Shown: positions 31,840-41,024, counted from the first letter of the stretch. The stretch: DNA of 64,000 bases from CAVUMR01 sp963742715 (GCA_963742715.1 CAVUMR010000001.1:372001-436000); one strand, 5' to 3'. Made by a program: numbers and translations. Notes: generated by a model from the sequence alone, not told the origin.

Positions 31840-33950
31840 CCGTCGAACAGTTGCGTGCCGCGGACCCCGAGCAGGTCGCCCAGGCGGCTGCGGTACAGCG
31901 TGCCCGCGCGTCCCGGATCACCGAGCTGTACCTGCACGCCCGGCAGGGTGCGTGCATGTACCTTGCCGGCTGGCACGGTGGCGCCGCCCGGGCCGCCATC
32001 GGTCGCGGGCAGTCGATCTCCGGCAACGCCGAACAGCTGCGGATCGTGCACGAACGCGCCGCGGACCTGCTCACCCGCCTGGCCGAGCAGCTCGACCAGG
32101 CGCACCAGCTGATCACCCTGGCCGACTCGTTCGCCAGCCTGGTCGGCTGCCGCATCCACGGTCGGGGTGAAGTCACCCCGCTCCCGCCGACCCTGCTCGG
32201 ACCGCTGGCGACCGTGTACGACGCGGTCCGGCGCACCGCCGGATCCCTGGCCGAGCAGGCGCTGGCCCAGGCGGACCGGGCCGATGCCGACGCCGCTACC
32301 GCGCTCGGCGGCTCCGACGGCGTCGCCGCGGCGGCCGCGCCCACCACGTCGGCCACGGCCACCGGGCAGGCGCCTGAGCCGCCGGCGAACCAGCTCGACC
32401 CGGCCGGCGACGGCGGCAACAGCGCACTCGCCAGCGCAGGACAGATCCGCGGCGACGAAGCGGACCCGGCCGGAGCCGACCACGGTGCCGCCAACGCGAC
32501 CGCCGGCCCGGACGCCGGTGGCGACGAGCTGTCCGCGGCCGAGGTGGACCGGCTCGCCGACCAGCTCGGCGCGGTGGCGGACCAGTCCGGCGGCGCCCCG
32601 GAGGAATCCGCGGGCGCGGTGGCCGCGTGGTTCCTGCCGATTCCGGCCGGCCGACGCCGGGCGGTGCGCCGGGCCCGGCCGCGACTGGTCGGATCGCTCG
32701 CCGGCGCGCCACTGCCGGAGCGGTACGCCGCGAACCACGACCTCATCCGCCTCGCCCGCGCGGAGCTGCAGCGGGCCCGGGAGCAGAGTTCGCAGGCCAC
32801 CCCGGAGCGCCGCTCGCTGGCCGAGATCCGCACCCTGGACGCGATGAACCTGCGCCTCGGCACGCTCTCCTCGTTCCTCACCACCAGGACCCTGACCAGG
32901 ATCGATCCGGCCACCGGGCAACCGGTGACGGTGCACGAGGAGCGGCGGTTCCTGTCGTTCGACCCGAGCGGCGCCGGCCGGGTGGCCGAGGTGTTCGGCG
33001 ACCTCGACACCGCGGCGCATGTCGCGGTGCTGATTCCCGGCGGCCGGAACACGCTGGACACGTTCAACGCGCTGGCCGCGGATGCCCGCGGGCTGCGCGA
33101 CGTCACCGGTCCGGATGTCGCGGTGATCGCCTGGCTCGGGTACGACTCGGCCGGCGCGGTCGACCCGGCCGACCGGAGGATGGCCGAGGCCGGCGCGCCG
33201 CAACTGCACCGGCTGCTGGCCGGCCTGCAGCCGGTGCTGCGCCCCGACGTACACCTGAGCCTGCTCGCCCATGGATACGGCTCGGTCCTGACCGGCGCCG
33301 CGCTGGCCGGCGGCGCCTACGCCGACGACGTGGTCCTGATCGGCAGTCCGGGGCTCGGCCCGGAGGTGCACAGCGCCGCCGACCTGGACTCGCCGGCCGG
33401 AGTCGCCGGTCCGGACACCGGTGGCATCCGGTTCTGGGCGATGCGTGCCCCCGGCGACACCGTCGCCTACTCCAGCCTGCACGGTCCCGACCCGGCCGAG
33501 TTCCCGGACGTACAACGACTGGACACCGACGGCGGCGTGGACGTGATCGGCCACGCCCGGTACTACGCCACCGGCAGCGAGTCGGTGGAGAACATCGCCC
33601 GGGTGGTACTGGGCCGGTTCCCCGACGTGACGACCACGAACACCTGTGTCGACGAGGAACTGGCGCTGGCCGGACTGCCGGCCGACACCGCCGAACTGGC
33701 CCGGGTGCCGCACAACGGCAGCTGTCCGGCCGGGTACGAGGCGAACGGATTCCTGGTCAACAGTGCCGGCGTCATCATCGGTACCGTCGCGGCGGGCGAG
33801 CCGACTCCGCCGGCCGAATCGAACCCACCGGCAGGCCCGATCCCACCGGCGCGACCGGCCGTACATGACACGGCCACTCCGGTCGCCCCGGCGCCGCAGC
33901 TGCCCGCCGGCGTACCGCCGACCGGCCAAGCCAGGAGGACCGCCCGGTGA
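31833..33950 (+). CDS. DUF1023 alpha/beta hydrolase with WXG-like N-terminus (cassette gene 2)
   Basis: 705 residues. The N-terminal ~130 are helical with a W-H-G turn (AGWHGGAARAAIGRGQSISGN), like WXG100 substrates. An Ala/Pro/Asp-rich linker (about 165-270) follows, and the C-terminal half is a DUF1023 alpha/beta hydrolase: AHVAVLIPGGRNTLDTF, VIAWLGYDSAG, a nucleophile-elbow-like LLAHGYGSVLTG, an acidic AMRAPGDTVAY and a final His region (GGVDVIGHARYY). The last ~60 residues are Pro-rich. Such proteins are predicted secreted or surface hydrolases, often called toxins without proof. The start GTG at 31833 lies within the end of gene 1; the downstream gene overlaps by 4 bp. Confidence 0.8.
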   Translation: MLTVEQLRAADPEQVAQAAAVQRARASRITELYLHARQGACMYLAGWHGGAARAAIGRGQSISGNAEQLRIVHERAADLLTRLAEQLDQAHQLITLADSFASLVGCRIHGRGEVTPLPPTLLGPLATVYDAVRRTAGSLAEQALAQADRADADAATALGGSDGVAAAAAPTTSATATGQAPEPPANQLDPAGDGGNSALASAGQIRGDEADPAGADHGAANATAGPDAGGDELSAAEVDRLADQLGAVADQSGGAPEESAGAVAAWFLPIPAGRRRAVRRARPRLVGSLAGAPLPERYAANHDLIRLARAELQRAREQSSQATPERRSLAEIRTLDAMNLRLGTLSSFLTTRTLTRIDPATGQPVTVHEERRFLSFDPSGAGRVAEVFGDLDTAAHVAVLIPGGRNTLDTFNALAADARGLRDVTGPDVAVIAWLGYDSAGAVDPADRRMAEAGAPQLHRLLAGLQPVLRPDVHLSLLAHGYGSVLTGAALAGGAYADDVVLIGSPGLGPEVHSAADLDSPAGVAGPDTGGIRFWAMRAPGDTVAYSSLHGPDPAEFPDVQRLDTDGGVDVIGHARYYATGSESVENIARVVLGRFPDVTTTNTCVDEELALAGLPADTAELARVPHNGSCPAGYEANGFLVNSAGVIIGTVAAGEPTPPAESNPPAGPIPPARPAVHDTATPVAPAPQLPAGVPPTGQARRTAR

Positions 33951-34360
33951 CCGTCGAAGGCCAGGTCGGATCGCTCACGCCGCACGAAGCCAGGGCGACG
34001 CTGCGCCGTACCTTGTTCGAGGCGGCCGCCGCGGCCGTACCCGACCAGCAGCCGATGCTCGTCTCCGACCTCGGCCCGAGCCTGATCGGTGCGGTGGTGG
34101 ACGGCGGCGGTACCGAGGTCACCAGCCGGATCCGGGTCGAGATCGGCGATCCGGCCCGGACCGGCCAGGCCAGCGACCGGGTCCGCGCCGCGCGTCGGCA
34201 CCTGCATCAACGCGGCTGGTCGGTGATCCGCAGTACGGACGAGCCGGCTCGCAGCGAGCTGGTCGCGGTACACGACGGCTTTGTCATCGTGGTCAGCGCC
34301 CGGACCGCCGAGCGGCGGCTGGTGTTCACCGGCGAAACCCCGGCCCTGCCCGGCCGCTGA
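33947..34360 (+). CDS. Small protein of unknown function (cassette gene 3)
   Basis: 137 residues, no recognised family. It has an alpha/beta look: a helical N-terminus (HEARATLRRTLFEAAAAAV), then alternating strands (SRIRVEIGD, WSVIRSTD, ELVAVHDGFVIVVSA, RRLVFTGET). No signal peptide or membrane segment. Its GTG overlaps the stop of the DUF1023 gene (GTGA), so it is tightly coupled. A cytoplasmic partner, chaperone or immunity protein is possible but purely positional. The 61-bp repeat array begins 2 bp after its stop codon. Confidence 0.7.
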   Translation: MTVEGQVGSLTPHEARATLRRTLFEAAAAAVPDQQPMLVSDLGPSLIGAVVDGGGTEVTSRIRVEIGDPARTGQASDRVRAARRHLHQRGWSVIRSTDEPARSELVAVHDGFVIVVSARTAERRLVFTGETPALPGR

Positions 34361-34361
34361 C

Positions 34362-34605
34362 TCCAATGGCGGTCCTGGCGGGCCGCGGAACGCAGCCGGG
34401 CGGGACGAGCCGTGCGCATAAGTCCAATGGCGGTCCCGCCGGGCTGCGGAACGCAGCCGGGCGGGACGAGCCGTGCGCGTAGGTCCAATGGCGGTCCCGC
34501 CGGGCCGCGGAACGCAGCCGGGCGGGACGAGCCGTGCGCGTAGGTCCAATGGCGGTCCCGCCGGGCCGCGGAACGCAGCCGGGCGGGACGAGCCGTGCGC
34601 GTAGG
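34362..34605. repeat. 61-bp hairpin repeat, locus B (four copies)
   Basis: TCCAATGGCGG begins units at 34362, 34423, 34484 and 34545, an exact 61-bp period. The complement of each unit reads RCGCGCACGGCTCGTCC, hairpin, GACCGCCATTGGA. In unit 2 the arms GTCCCGCCCGGCTGCG and CGCAGCCCGGCGGGAC pair at 15 of 16 positions. The array fills the gap between the convergent cassette gene 3 and guaB3 to within 2 bp on each side. It is the same family as 2952-3043 and 51291-51491. Confidence 0.95.
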
Positions 34606-34606
34606 T

Positions 34607-35725
34607 TCAGTGGTCGAGGAGGAGCCCGACCTTCTGGAACTCCTTGACGTCGGAGTAGCCGCACTTCGCCATCGCCCGACACAGTCCGCCGAACAGGTTC
34701 ATGAAGCCGTCCGGCTCGTCGGCCGGGCCGTACAGAATCCGCTTCAGGTGTCCCAACGGCTCGCCGGCCGGGTTGAACATGCCGCGCGGCAGCTTCGGGT
34801 GGCTCGCCGCGGAGTGCCACCAGGCACCGTTCGCGGGCGCTTCGGCGGCCAGCGACAGCGGCTCGCCCAGCATCACCGCGTCCGCGCCGCACGCGATCGC
34901 CTTGGCGATGTCGCCGGACGTCTCGATGTCGCCGTCCGCGATCAGGTGTACGTACCGGCCGCCGGTCTCGTCCAGGTAGTCGCGGCGGGCGGCCGCGGCT
35001 TCGGCGATCGCGGTCGCCATCGGTACCCGGATGCCGAGCACGGTGTCCGTGGTGGACCACGCGTCCGCGCCGAACCCCACGATCACCCCGGCCGCACCGG
35101 TACGCATCAGGTGCAGCGCGGTCTGGTAGCTGGTACAACCGCCCACGATCACCGGCAGGTCCAGATCCGCGATGAACTCCTTGAGGTTCAGCGGCTCGTC
35201 CACAGTGGACACATGCTCGGCGGAGACGATCGAGCCCTGGATGACGAGAATGTCGATCCCGGCGTCCAGGATCACCGGCGCCAGTTGCAGCGTGTGCTGC
35301 GGAGACACCCGAACCGCCACGGTCACGCCGCCGTCGGCGATCTGCTTGATCCGGTCGACGATCAGCTCCGGTTGGATCGGCGCGGAGTACGCCTCCTGAA
35401 GCCGCCGGGTGGCGGGTGCGTCCTCGTCGAGTTCGGACAACTCGGCCAGTACCTTGGTCGGGTCGTCGTACCGGCACCAGAGCCCTTCGGCGTTCAGCAC
35501 CCCGAGCCCGCCGAGGCGACCGAGGGCCACCACAGTGTCCGGACTCATCGTGGCGTCCGACGGGTGCGCCACGCACGGGATGTCGAACCGGTACGCGTCG
35601 ACCTGCCACACCGTGGAGACGTCGTCGACGTCACGGGTCCGCCGGCTCGGTACCAGCGCGATGTCGCTGAGGTGGTACGCCCGGCGGGCCACCTTGCCGA
35701 GACCGATCTCCACGACGTCGCGCAC
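34607..35725 (-). CDS. guaB3: GuaB3-family IMP dehydrogenase-like protein
   Basis: 372 residues. The IMPDH/GMPR TIM barrel lacks the CBS pair of guaB. Visible features: VALVPSRRTRDVDDV-type N-terminus, ATMSPDTVVALGRLGGLGVLNAEG, and GVIVGFGADAWSTTDTVLGI where the catalytic loop would lie. The usual GPGSxC catalytic Cys loop is not present in that form. GuaB3 paralogues accompany guaB in actinobacteria; their reaction is not settled. The GTG at 35725 follows GGGAGGG, giving a start VRDVVEIGLGKVARRAYHLSD that fits the family. Confidence 0.9.
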   Translation of the reverse strand: MRDVVEIGLGKVARRAYHLSDIALVPSRRTRDVDDVSTVWQVDAYRFDIPCVAHPSDATMSPDTVVALGRLGGLGVLNAEGLWCRYDDPTKVLAELSELDEDAPATRRLQEAYSAPIQPELIVDRIKQIADGGVTVAVRVSPQHTLQLAPVILDAGIDILVIQGSIVSAEHVSTVDEPLNLKEFIADLDLPVIVGGCTSYQTALHLMRTGAAGVIVGFGADAWSTTDTVLGIRVPMATAIAEAAAARRDYLDETGGRYVHLIADGDIETSGDIAKAIACGADAVMLGEPLSLAAEAPANGAWWHSAASHPKLPRGMFNPAGEPLGHLKRILYGPADEPDGFMNLFGGLCRAMAKCGYSDVKEFQKVGLLLDH

Positions 35726-35996
35726 TGCCAACCCCTCCCGACGAGCCCGTCCTGTGCCGGTCCGGCAGCTGCCGTACCGGCGGCCGGCTCCGGCCGGGTG
35801 GGCACACCCGTTGCCGACACCGGCCTGGCCGGACACCGTTCCCGCTGATCGAACGCTCAGTCTATGGATAGCGGGCTGCGCATGCGCCGTCGCCCGTCGA
35901 TCCGCTGGCGAATCGACTGATGCACCCGACCGCGCCGGTCGCGCCCGGCCGGGCCACCGGATCAGCCGGTCACCGGTACCCGACCAGGGCCCTGGC

Positions 35997-37562
35997 TCAC
36001 CGTGAGTGGTAGTTCGGCGCCTCGACGGTCATCTGGATGTCGTGCGGGTGGCTTTCCTTCAGCCCGGCCGCGGTGATCCGGATCAGGCGGCCGCGTTCGT
36101 GCAGCTCGGGAATGGTGCCGGCGCCGACGTACCCCATCGCCGCCCGCAGGCCGCCGACCAGCTGGTGGGCCACCGCGCCGAGCGGTCCACGGTAGGGCAC
36201 CTGCCCCTCGACGCCCTCCGGTACGAGCTTGTCGTCGGAGAGCACGTCGTCGGCGAAGTACCGGTCCTTGGAGTACGACTTCGCCTGGCCACGCGACTGC
36301 ATGGCGGCGAGCGAACCCATCCCCCGGTACGACTTGAACTGCTTGCCGTTGATGAAGATGAGCTCGCCGGGGCTCTCCTCACAACCGGCCAGCAGCGAGC
36401 CGAGCATCACCGTGTCGGCGCCGGCGACCAGCGCCTTGCCGATGTCCCCGGAGTACTGCAGGCCGCCGTCGCCGATCACCGGCACCCCGGCCGGATGGCA
36501 GGCACGGACCGCCTCCATGATCGCGGTCACCTGTGGCACGCCCACCCCGGCGACCACCCGGGTGGTGCAGATCGAACCCGGTCCGACCCCCACCTTGACC
36601 GCATCGGCACCCACGTCCACCAGGGCCTTTGCTCCGGCGTACGTGGCCACGTTGCCGCCCACCACGTCCACGTCGGTGTCCCGCTTGAGCCGCGCGACCA
36701 TATCCAGTACCGCCCGCGAGTGCCCGTGCGCGGTGTCCACGACGAGGATGTCGACGCCCGCGTCGTACAGCAGCCGGGCCCGCTTGTACGCGTCCTCGCC
36801 GATCCCGACAGCGGCGGCGACCCGTAGCCGACCGGCGTCGTCCTTGGTGGCGTTCGGGTACTGCTCGCTCTTGGCGAAGTCCTTGACCGTGATGAGGCCC
36901 CGCAACCGGCCGCTGTCGTCGAGCAGCGGCAGCTTCTCGACCTTGTGCCGGGCCAGCAGCGCGAGCGCGTCATCCGCGGACACGCCCACCGGCGCGGTGA
37001 TCAGCGGCATCGGCGTCATCACGGCGTGGACCGGAGCGTCCTTGTCCGTGACGAATCGCATGTCCCGGTTCGTCACGATGCCGAGCAGCCGACCGTCGGA
37101 GTCCACCACCGGCGCGCCGGAGATCCGGTACCGCGCGCAGAGCCGGTCCACATCCCGCAGCGTGTCGTCGGGCGAACAGGTGATCGGGTTGGACACCATG
37201 CCGGCCTCGGAACGTTTCACCAGGTCAACCTGCTGCGCCTGGTCCTCAGAGGCCATGTTGCGGTGCAGCACGCCGATCCCGCCGTGGCGGGCCATCGCGA
37301 TCGCCATCCGCGCCTCGGTGACCGTGTCCATCGCGCTGGACATCATCGGGATGGCCAGCGTGATGTTGCGGGTCGCCCGGCTCCGCGGGTCCACCTGCCC
37401 GGGCACCACGTCCGATTCGGCCGGGAGCAGCAGTACGTCGTCGAAGGTCAGCCCGAGCGGCAGGACCTGCTCGGCCCCGACCGGAATCCCGGCGACGGCA
37501 CCCGGGAGCGCCTGGTCACCGCCGGGCGGCGATATGGGAGTACCGGCGGAGAAATGATCCAT
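35997..37562 (-). CDS. guaB: Inosine-5'-monophosphate dehydrogenase
   Basis: 521 residues with the full IMPDH layout: N-terminal barrel (LGLTFDDVLLLPAESDVVPG), two CBS domains in the middle, the catalytic loop GPGSICTTR with nucleophile Cys, and the C-terminal flap (SYRGMGSLAAMQ, then the Arg/Tyr-containing VPYRG). It oxidises IMP to XMP with NAD+, the committed step of GMP synthesis, upstream of guaA. The ATG at 37562 is preferred; GTG at 37607 in the same frame adds 15 residues and cannot be excluded. A TACGAT -10 (37665-37670, complement) lies about 100 bp upstream. guaB3 follows after ~270 bp. Confidence 0.95.
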   Translation of the reverse strand: MDHFSAGTPISPPGGDQALPGAVAGIPVGAEQVLPLGLTFDDVLLLPAESDVVPGQVDPRSRATRNITLAIPMMSSAMDTVTEARMAIAMARHGGIGVLHRNMASEDQAQQVDLVKRSEAGMVSNPITCSPDDTLRDVDRLCARYRISGAPVVDSDGRLLGIVTNRDMRFVTDKDAPVHAVMTPMPLITAPVGVSADDALALLARHKVEKLPLLDDSGRLRGLITVKDFAKSEQYPNATKDDAGRLRVAAAVGIGEDAYKRARLLYDAGVDILVVDTAHGHSRAVLDMVARLKRDTDVDVVGGNVATYAGAKALVDVGADAVKVGVGPGSICTTRVVAGVGVPQVTAIMEAVRACHPAGVPVIGDGGLQYSGDIGKALVAGADTVMLGSLLAGCEESPGELIFINGKQFKSYRGMGSLAAMQSRGQAKSYSKDRYFADDVLSDDKLVPEGVEGQVPYRGPLGAVAHQLVGGLRAAMGYVGAGTIPELHERGRLIRITAAGLKESHPHDIQMTVEAPNYHSR

Positions 37563-37747
37563 GGTGAAAGTCCGATCCGTGTTGGTCGCTCTCGAAGGCG
37601 GCGTCACGTCGGGCCGCTGAACGAGCGCCCCGGGGCACGAGCTGCCGCGAGCGGACGTACGGCCATCGTACCGGCCAGCGAGAATGCGCTTGGACGGCTC
37701 GCCCAGGCTGCACCACGAGGGGTCATCGCGCGGGCTACCGTGTACTC

Positions 37748-38146
37748 GTGCAGGACGAGCCGCTGGACCCTTTCGACGGTGACCCGGCCGACCCGGGCGC
37801 CGACTTCGACGTCCAGCTCCCGGGCGAGCCGCTGTCCCCGACGGAGCGCCAAGACGTGCTGGATGACATCTCCGACCTGGAGGTGTACCAGACGCTGCTC
37901 GAACCGCTCGGCATCCGCGGGCTCGTGATCGACTGCGAGGACTGCCACGAGCACCACTTCTTCGACTGGGACCTGCTCCGGGGCAACCTGCAGCACCTGC
38001 TCGACCAAGGCCGGCCGCGACTGCACGAACCCGCCTTCGATCCGGATCCGGAGGCGTACGTGAGCTGGGACTATGCCCGCGGGTACGCGGACGGCGTACA
38101 CGACACGCTCACCGCCGAGGCGGACGAGCAGTCCCGCGAGAGCTGA
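37748..38146 (+). CDS. DUF5319 family protein
   Basis: 132 residues, strongly acidic, matching the conserved actinobacterial family found beside guaB and sigD. Conserved features: LSPTERQDVLDDISDLEVYQTLLEPLGIRGLV, a Cys pair in DCEDCHEHHFFDWDLL (a possible metal site: C-x2-C-x-E-H-H), and AYVSWDYARGYADG. Its function is not known. The GTG at 37748 follows TACCGT (37736-37741) by 6 nt, so the transcript is probably leaderless. The stop region is partially duplicated: CCGCGAGAGCTGA then CCGCGAGCTGA at about 38134-38157. Confidence 0.88.
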   Translation: MQDEPLDPFDGDPADPGADFDVQLPGEPLSPTERQDVLDDISDLEVYQTLLEPLGIRGLVIDCEDCHEHHFFDWDLLRGNLQHLLDQGRPRLHEPAFDPDPEAYVSWDYARGYADGVHDTLTAEADEQSRES

Positions 38147-38214
38147 CCGCGAGCTGATCCGCGGTCCCCCCGGCCGCGCGCCCGCGGCGGGCGGGTGGTC
38201 AGGTCGGGGGGCGC

Positions 38215-39108
38215 CTACGCTGTCGCGGCGATCGGGTGAGCCGGATGGGTCTTGTCCTTCTTCTTGCCCGGGCCCTGTCCCTGACCTTGGCCCTGCCCCT
38301 CGTCCTGACCCTGCCCGTCCTCACCTGGAGGATCGGATCCGGTCGGCTCCGGATCCTCCGTCGGGGACGGTGACCCGGGATCGTCCGGGTCGGTGGACGG
38401 GCTCGGCTCGGGACTGTTCGTACCTGGAAGAGTGGCCGGGGACGCCGCCGGCGACCCGCTCCCGCCGGCCGGGAGCTGCGCGCGTACCGCGTTCGCCCGC
38501 TTCCGCAGCTCGTCGGCGTCCGGGGACGACCGCACGTTGCCGGCGAGATCCTCCGCCTGGTTCAGGTACCGCAGCGCGTCGCCGACCCGCCCGTCGTCGG
38601 CCGCCTGTTCGGCGTTGTCGAGCGCGCGCTGCGCGTCGACGAGGTTTTCGGTAGCGGTCGCACGGTCGTTGTACACCACTTTGGTGACCGGCCACAGCGG
38701 GCTGCCCGGCTGCGCGTTGGCGGCCGCGACGGCGATGCCGCCGAAGGTCGCCGCGACGAACGCGGCGGACGCGGCGGCGACCAGCACCGGTCGGCGGGTC
38801 CGGCGCTCACCACGCCGGCGACGCGGGGAACGCGGTCGGTTGGCGTCCGGCACGCCGGGACGGACCGTGGGTGGCCGCCGGATGGCCACCGTAGGCGGCT
38901 CGTCCGGCTCGACCGGCTCGGTGGGAACCGACGCGACGCCCACAGCGGCTCCGGCACTGTCCTGATCGGCAAGATCGGAGCGCCAGGTGTACAGCGCCTG
39001 TGCGAGAGCGTCCACGCCGGCGGGCAGCTCGCCCCGGCCCAGCGCGTCGAGCAACTGGTCGTCCCGGACCACCGGGTCGACCGGCTCGGCTCGCCCGCGG
39101 CGGCTCAT
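38215..39108 (-). CDS. rsdA: Membrane anti-sigma factor, RsdA-like
   Basis: 297 residues. The N-terminal cytoplasmic segment (DPVVRDDQLLDALGRGEL, LAQALYTWRSDLADQ) matches the sigma-binding region of mycobacterial RsdA; there is no zinc-binding anti-sigma motif. A single transmembrane helix (PVLVAAASAAFVAATFGGIAVAAANA, about 105-130) follows. The extracytoplasmic part has a helical region (TENLVDAQRALDNAEQAADDGRVGDALRYLNQAE), then a long Pro/Ser/Asp-rich tail ending in GQG repeats and a Lys patch. It should hold SigD inactive until regulated proteolysis. Its ATG overlaps the sigD stop codon by 4 bp. Confidence 0.85.
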   Translation of the reverse strand: MSRRGRAEPVDPVVRDDQLLDALGRGELPAGVDALAQALYTWRSDLADQDSAGAAVGVASVPTEPVEPDEPPTVAIRRPPTVRPGVPDANRPRSPRRRRGERRTRRPVLVAAASAAFVAATFGGIAVAAANAQPGSPLWPVTKVVYNDRATATENLVDAQRALDNAEQAADDGRVGDALRYLNQAEDLAGNVRSSPDADELRKRANAVRAQLPAGGSGSPAASPATLPGTNSPEPSPSTDPDDPGSPSPTEDPEPTGSDPPGEDGQGQDEGQGQGQGQGPGKKKDKTHPAHPIAATA

Positions 39109-39698
39109 ACCGGTACCTCGTCGAAGGTCTCCGCGGCCAGCGCGCGCAGCCGGCTGAGCGCGCGGTGCTGCGTGACCCGTACCGCTCCCGGCGACATGCC
39201 GACCGCGGCACCGGTCTCCTCCGCGCTCAACCCGACCGCGACCCGCAGTACGACGATCTCGCGTTGTACCGCGGTGAGCTGGGCAAGCAGCGCCCGAACC
39301 TTGTCCAGCGCGTCGGACATCACGGCCCGGGTCTCCGGACCGGACGCCGGATCGGGCCGGTCGGGCAGCACCTCGACCGGCTCGGCCAGATCCCGGACGG
39401 CACCGCGGTGCGCGTCCGCGACCTTGTGCGCGGCGATGCCGAACACGAAGGCCATGAACGGTCGGCCCATGTCCCGGTACCGGGGGAGCGCGCCGAGCAC
39501 GGCGAGGCACACCTCCTGGGCCACATCGTCTGCCGTCGTGTACGCGCCGCCGCCGGACCGGCCCAGGCGGGCGCGGCAGTAGCGCACGACCAGCGGCCGG
39601 AGCTGGGCGAGAAGTTCCGCGACGGCGGCCTGCTCACCAGCGGTGGCACGGGCGGCGACCTCGGCCAACTGGCCGGGGTCAACCTCCTGTGCGGTCAT
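39105..39698 (-). CDS. sigD: ECF-type RNA polymerase sigma factor SigD
   Basis: 197 residues with region 2 (LLAQLRPLVVRYCRARLG ... TTADDVAQEVCLAVLGALPRYRDMGRPFMAFVFGIAAHKVADAHR) and region 4 (LTAVQREIVVLRVAVGLSAEETGAAVGMSPGAVRVTQHRALSRLR). Neighbours (rsdA, bldM, DUF5319, guaB) identify it as the SigD orthologue, which in mycobacteria directs stationary-phase and chaperone-related genes. The ATG at 39698 is chosen because upstream sequence looks non-coding and MTAQEVDPGQLAEVAARA suits the family. Translationally coupled to rsdA. The spacer to bldM (39699-39956) shows no further gene. Confidence 0.9.
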   Translation of the reverse strand: MTAQEVDPGQLAEVAARATAGEQAAVAELLAQLRPLVVRYCRARLGRSGGGAYTTADDVAQEVCLAVLGALPRYRDMGRPFMAFVFGIAAHKVADAHRGAVRDLAEPVEVLPDRPDPASGPETRAVMSDALDKVRALLAQLTAVQREIVVLRVAVGLSAEETGAAVGMSPGAVRVTQHRALSRLRALAAETFDEVPV

Positions 39699-39956
39699 CG
39701 CTCGTCCGCGCCCTTCCGTTACCGGAGACCAGCGCGCCGTTACCCGACGACCGCCGCGATCAGCTCCACCACGGCCGTCCGCTGGCCATGTATTCGTGGC
39801 ACCGTACGCGACCGGGGCCGGCAAACGCGAGGGGCGAGCGCTCCCGAACCCCGGTCCGCCGGCCGGCACGGCCGCCCGACCGACGCGTCCACCGCCGGCC
39901 GACCTGGCCGGCTCCGCCCGGCGGAAACCGTCGGTCGGCCGGCGGTCGACGGAGGG

Positions 39957-40565
39957 TCAGCTGACCAGCCCGGCCCGGAACGCTGAGGCCACGGCATGCG
40001 CGCGGTCCCGCGCGCCGAGCTTCTTGAACAGCCGGCGGGCGTGGGTCTTCACGGTGTCCTCGGAGACGAACAGGTCCCGACCGATCTCGGCGTTGCTCTT
40101 GCCCTCGCTCATCCCGCGCAGCACCTGCAGCTCGCGCTCGGTCAGCACCACCTTGGGCGGGGCGGGCTCGCCGTTGGCCCGCCGCCGACCGCCGTCCGGG
40201 CAGGCCAGCATGATGCCCTGCGCGAGCGCGGTCACCAGATCGTCACCCCGCTCGCCGGTACGGATGACCCCACGCGCTCCGGCCGCCACCGTGCCGGCCG
40301 CGATCCGAGGGTCCTCCGCGCCGACCACGACCAGTGCCGCATCCGGTGCCCGGGCAAGAAGCCGGCGGGTGAACGCGACCGGATCGGGCCGGGTCAGCAG
40401 TACATCGACGAGCACCACTTCAGCGGGTCGTTCGGCCAACCGGGCCAACACTTCCTCGCCGCTGAGCGCGGTGCGTACCGCGCCGGCGACACCGAGTCGG
40501 GCCGCCCATGCCGTGACGCGTTGAGCCGCCGGCTGCGATCGGACGCCAATGAGCACCGAACGCAC
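39957..40565 (-). CDS. bldM: BldM-type atypical response regulator
   Basis: 202 residues. The C-terminal LuxR helix-turn-helix (LTERELQVLRGMSEGKSNAEIGRDLFVSEDTVKTHARRLFKKLGARDRAHAVASAFRAGLV) is almost the same as Streptomyces BldM. The N-terminal receiver is degenerate: the acidic pair is replaced (LIGVRSQPAAQ) and the switch Lys is Arg (GVIRTGERG), though an Asp remains at the phosphoacceptor position (VLVDVLLTRPD). It is expected to act without phosphorylation, as BldM does in controlling development genes. The GTG at 40565 follows GGAGGAGAGGA. Divergent from whiB3. Confidence 0.9.
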   Translation of the reverse strand: MRSVLIGVRSQPAAQRVTAWAARLGVAGAVRTALSGEEVLARLAERPAEVVLVDVLLTRPDPVAFTRRLLARAPDAALVVVGAEDPRIAAGTVAAGARGVIRTGERGDDLVTALAQGIMLACPDGGRRRANGEPAPPKVVLTERELQVLRGMSEGKSNAEIGRDLFVSEDTVKTHARRLFKKLGARDRAHAVASAFRAGLVS

Positions 40566-41024
40566 GAGGTTCTCCTCTCCTCCTGCCAAGAGACCCCTGA
40601 ACCGCTGTACCTGCCACAGCCCGCCCAGGCGTCTCGGGGGGCGTCACAGCTGTGCTCCGTTGGGTCGGCTGCCCGCGACAGGCGACTCGTGCACCCGCAG
40701 TGGATACCGAACCAACGGCGCCAACAGTGACGGCCGGTAAAGAGGAGAACCACCCGACGCACACACGCTACGGGACGGATGTCCGTTGTCGTACCAGACA
40801 CTCCGATATGAACCGTCGGCGTCACCCGCACCGGTGACGGCCCGGTTACCGGTTCCATTGGGATCGCCCCGGGCAGATCCACGCCGGCTCGACGCGGACG
40901 GTTTGTCGACGCGGAGGCCTGGGTACGTCGCTTGACAACGAAGATCAACGAAGATCCGGAACACCACGCCGGACCGTCGGACCTGCCCATGAGCAGGGAC
41001 GGACCGGGAGCCGAGGAGGGTGCA
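40566..41024. promoter_or_regulatory. Long divergent regulatory spacer between bldM and whiB3
   Basis: A 459-bp spacer without a convincing gene. Visible elements: GTCACC and GGTGAC arms (40821-40826 and 40833-40838) forming an interrupted palindrome; a consensus -35 TTGACA at 40932-40937 directed at whiB3, followed by the direct repeat CGAAGATC (about 40939 and 40949) but with no good -10; and TATGAA near 40806 as another -10 candidate. The length suggests several regulators act here. Confidence 0.5.

Noticed and set aside
34362..34605. 61-bp arrays as CRISPR
   Set aside because: Whole units repeat without unique spacers, and no cas genes are present.
35726..35996. tRNA or small RNA gene between guaB and guaB3
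   Set aside because: No cloverleaf or known RNA motif could be made out; no tRNA was found in other spacers either.
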